Positions 62,294-64,000 of a stretch of 64,000 bases of DNA are shown piece by piece. The DNA lies in the NCBI RefSeq assembly GCF_000021305.1, contig NC_011775.1, positions 1-64,000 of the forward strand, written 5' to 3'. How positions within the stretch are numbered: position 1 is the first letter of the stretch; each line of letters opens with the position of its first letter. A model generated the notes under the pieces. It was not told where the DNA came from. It saw only the letters and a program-made list of their open reading frames with translations, and ran no database searches. The DNA comes from Bacillus cereus G9842. Lineage in GTDB: Bacteria; Bacillota; Bacilli; Bacillales; Bacillaceae_G. A program made the position numbers and the translations under genes.

Positions 62294-62361
62294 AGCGCCT
62301 TTGGCGATTATGAACACTTACTTTGTGTATAGTGAAATAATCGTTCAAAGGCGCTTTTTTT
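62294..62361 (+). promoter_or_regulatory. Shared-family leader hairpin (DUF4258 gene)
   Basis: TATAAT at 62240-62245, AT-rich leader, AGCGCCTTTGGCGATTATGA, ACTTACTTTGTG loop region, TAATCGTTCAAAGGCGCTTTTTT. A GTG-start gene follows 25 bases later. Confidence 0.75.
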
Positions 62362-62386
62362 ATTGTCTTATTTAGGGGGAATTTAA

Positions 62387-62770
62387 GTGATTCACTTAAA
62401 AATTTTTTGGGAAGATGAAATAAGAGAAATGAGAAATGCACTTAGAACAAATACCGGTTTTATAGTCTCAGAACATTTTTTTAAAGATAGAATGCTGCAA
62501 AGAGATATATCTTTAATGGAAGTAGCCGAAATTATATTATATGGAGACATAGTAGAAGGATTTGATGTAGCGAAGTATCCAGGTTATTGTAATTCAGATC
62601 CTGTTCGTTCAATCATTGGTAAAACATCCTCAGGGAGAATTTTAACAGTAGGTGTTGCAATAAAGTCTAAGCAATCATTTTGTGTAGTAACAGGGTACGA
62701 AGGTATAACACCAAGACTACAAAACGTTGCCTATGATAAAGGATTACTTGAGGAGAACATTGTATGTTAA
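62387..62770 (+). CDS. DUF4258-type toxin candidate
   Basis: The 127-aa protein contains SEHFFKDRMLQRDISLMEVAEIILYG, the His-Arg-Arg pattern of DUF4258 proteins, a RelE/BrnT-like toxin family. It is followed 32 bases later by a YgiT-type zinc protein. It starts at GTG 62387 after AGGGGG. Toxin activity is inferred from family and gene order only. Confidence 0.7.
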   Translation: MIHLKIFWEDEIREMRNALRTNTGFIVSEHFFKDRMLQRDISLMEVAEIILYGDIVEGFDVAKYPGYCNSDPVRSIIGKTSSGRILTVGVAIKSKQSFCVVTGYEGITPRLQNVAYDKGLLEENIVC

Positions 62771-62802
62771 GCTAAACTCAAACATATTTGAGGAGGACAA
62801 CA

Positions 62803-63057
62803 ATGACTTGTACTGAATGTACTAGGAAAGAAATCAAAACTAATGTTAAAAAGGATGAATTAATTTTTACGAATGTTCCAGCGAATATCTGTACAGTATG
62901 TAATGAGCTGAATTTTAATTTTCGTGATCAACTGATTATGGAGCATTACAGTAAACTAGAAAGAGTAAATCCAGGGGAAATAGATTTTGCTGATGTTGAA
63001 TTAGCATACAAAACTATGACAATAGAAAACTTAATTGTGAATAGCCCCCTTCAATAA
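62803..63057 (+). CDS. YgiT-type zinc-finger antitoxin candidate
   Basis: The 84-aa protein has CTEC near residues 3-6 and CTVC near 32-35, the two Cys pairs of YgiT/MqsA zinc modules, with the usual VPANIC wording. No DNA-binding HTH domain of full MqsA is present. It has an AGGAGG site and a terminator after it. Likely antitoxin of the gene upstream. Confidence 0.7.
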   Translation: MTCTECTRKEIKTNVKKDELIFTNVPANICTVCNELNFNFRDQLIMEHYSKLERVNPGEIDFADVELAYKTMTIENLIVNSPLQ

Positions 63058-63065
63058 GTAGAGTG

Positions 63066-63097
63066 AAGAACCGTGAATTAAACATGGTTCTTTTTTT
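63066..63097 (+). terminator. Terminator
   Basis: AAGAACC pairs with GGTTCTT followed by further T. Confidence 0.7.
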
Positions 63098-63124
63098 ATT
63101 ATAAAAAATTAGGAGGAAATTAAA

Positions 63125-63583
63125 ATGCCAGAATTTACAGTGTCAAGAGCTTATAGTGGGTATAAAAGAATTGAGTGTGAAGATTTATTAGAAGCCGTAC
63201 GTTATGTATTTAATATAGAGGGTGATCTATTTTATCGTGGTGAAGTATTGGTGTCCTGCCTTCAGTATGATCAGGATGTTAATATCAAAAATTTAGAAAA
63301 GGTAGGTATATTAATGTATTTTCCTAATAATTCTGTTGCTTTTAAATGGATTGAAGAGGAAAAAAATTCACAAAAATACTATGCCAACTTTATTGATTTG
63401 AAAAGATTGGGAATGAAGGCTGGATTAGAAGTACATGTAAACGATTTTCGCAGTATAAAAAGCGAAATATTGTTTGAGGATCTGAACGAAATACGAAAGT
63501 ATGCTGAAAAAGAATATCCTTATGAGGGTGAACAAATATCAATATTGTATTTCTCTAGAGAAAATGAAATGAAAAGACTATAA
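63125..63583 (+). CDS. 152-aa hypothetical protein
   Basis: An acidic soluble alpha+beta protein with two similar halves visible as strand-helix units. Family unknown. AGGAGG precedes the ATG; the next gene starts 30 bases after its stop. Confidence 0.65.
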   Translation: MPEFTVSRAYSGYKRIECEDLLEAVRYVFNIEGDLFYRGEVLVSCLQYDQDVNIKNLEKVGILMYFPNNSVAFKWIEEEKNSQKYYANFIDLKRLGMKAGLEVHVNDFRSIKSEILFEDLNEIRKYAEKEYPYEGEQISILYFSRENEMKRL

Positions 63584-63613
63584 ATTAAATAATAAATGAT
63601 GGGGGATAAAAAC

Positions 63614-64000
63614 ATGATTACATTAAATGAGATGATTGAAAAATGTGAAGAAAATCTTTGGCTTAGATCTGGAGCTTTAGAAGATGCAATAGCCGAATTA
63701 GATTATCAGTTCAATTTAATTCATTGTGATAGTATAGAACAATTCATTCAATATATGAAACAAGGAAATTGGTCAATACGCCAAGGGTTCGCACTTCAGA
63801 ATCTATTATTTGTTAATCAAATTAACGCAGGTGATGAGTGGTGGACAATTAGAAAAAAGAAAGATGGAAATTTAATTGCATTTGAGAGTATAAGTTTTCA
63901 ATCTATGATAGAGCGTATGGGAGAAGGTCCAGTAGCTGTATATATAAAATTCTTACTTGATGACCGTGATCCTTTTGAAGTAATGAAGGAGGCACTTTAA
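63614..64000 (+). CDS. 128-aa hypothetical protein
   Basis: A soluble acidic helical protein with a WWTIRKKKDGNLIAFE strand in the middle; no recognised family. ATG 63614 follows ATGGGGGATAA. It ends exactly at the window edge (TAA at 63998-64000), so it is complete. Confidence 0.65.
   Translation: MITLNEMIEKCEENLWLRSGALEDAIAELDYQFNLIHCDSIEQFIQYMKQGNWSIRQGFALQNLLFVNQINAGDEWWTIRKKKDGNLIAFESISFQSMIERMGEGPVAVYIKFLLDDRDPFEVMKEAL

Noticed and set aside
1..64000. CRISPR arrays, tRNA, rRNA and insertion sequences
   Set aside because: No regular 24-40-base repeats with unique spacers, no cloverleaf-like genes, no transposase motif and no matching terminal inverted repeats were seen by eye.

Overview
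The window looks like part of a large, low-G+C Bacillus plasmid, most likely from the Bacillus cereus group (cereus/thuringiensis/anthracis relatives). This is inferred from the strongly AT-rich DNA, the AGGAGG-type ribosome sites with frequent GTG/TTG starts, an S-layer-homology protein, an iteron-flanked replication-type gene, plasmid copies of housekeeping genes (DnaX, SSB, a sigma-70 factor, two type I signal peptidases) and the many small hypothetical genes. No rRNA, tRNA, CRISPR array, intact transposase or phage structural gene was recognised.

Layout. 1-2.1 kb: a 473-aa gene behind two short-repeat families (GACCAAA and ATTTGTTGT), a candidate initiator or regulator. 2.7-10.5 kb: small genes (a degenerate metallophosphoesterase, paired membrane proteins, a HEPN-like protein). 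10.6-15.8 kb: a secreted SLH protein facing an S1-domain protein, a winged-helix protein, a receiver-like protein and a TadZ/CpaE-like ATPase. 16-18.3 kb: small genes and SSB. 18.2-25.1 kb: the probable replication region, with a 1.2-kb gene-free stretch holding DnaA-box-like sites and hairpins, a 570-aa rep-like gene on the minus strand, about 0.7 kb of iterons, a HEPN-motif protein and a 574-aa HTH protein. 25.2-36.8 kb: membrane proteins, an NPPY methyltransferase, a GIY-YIG-like protein, a KPET-repeat lipoprotein, an ArdC-like zincin and a 1116-aa SNF2-type helicase. 37-42.2 kb: a signalling block made of an alpha/beta hydrolase, a membrane histidine kinase, a response regulator, a small XRE regulator, and an AimR-like receptor with an overlapping 50-codon AimP-like peptide gene. 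42.5-52 kb: a membrane operon, DnaX, Zn-ribbon and small proteins, and two tandem DndC-like PP-loop proteins, the second with a degraded nucleotide loop. 52-64 kb: two signal peptidases, lipoproteins including a YgiB/YgiC-type pair, a nuclease-fold lipoprotein, a six-repeat homing-endonuclease-associated protein, a sigma factor and a DUF4258/YgiT-type toxin-antitoxin pair.

The most striking feature is not a protein. About fifteen genes spread over both strands share one 5' leader design: a promoter -10 box, about 35-50 nt of AU-rich leader, then an imperfect terminator-like hairpin with a U run, and only then the ribosome site. Most have a 5' arm resembling CYNUUGGGUNNAUGA and a 3' end of the form UUUUUUG(U/C)G. 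The served genes include SSB, DnaX, the SNF2 helicase, the ArdC-like protein, the sigma factor and the toxin-antitoxin pair, which suggests a plasmid-wide attenuation or structured-RNA regulon. It may correspond to the published Bacillus-plasmid RNA motif, but this could not be checked here.

How the parts may fit together (inference): Rep and SSB would serve replication. DnaX, the helicase, methyltransferase, ArdC-like and DndC-like proteins would act on DNA and on defence against host restriction. The arbitrium-like pair and the two-component system would sense population or environment. The sigma factor and the shared leaders could co-ordinate the set.
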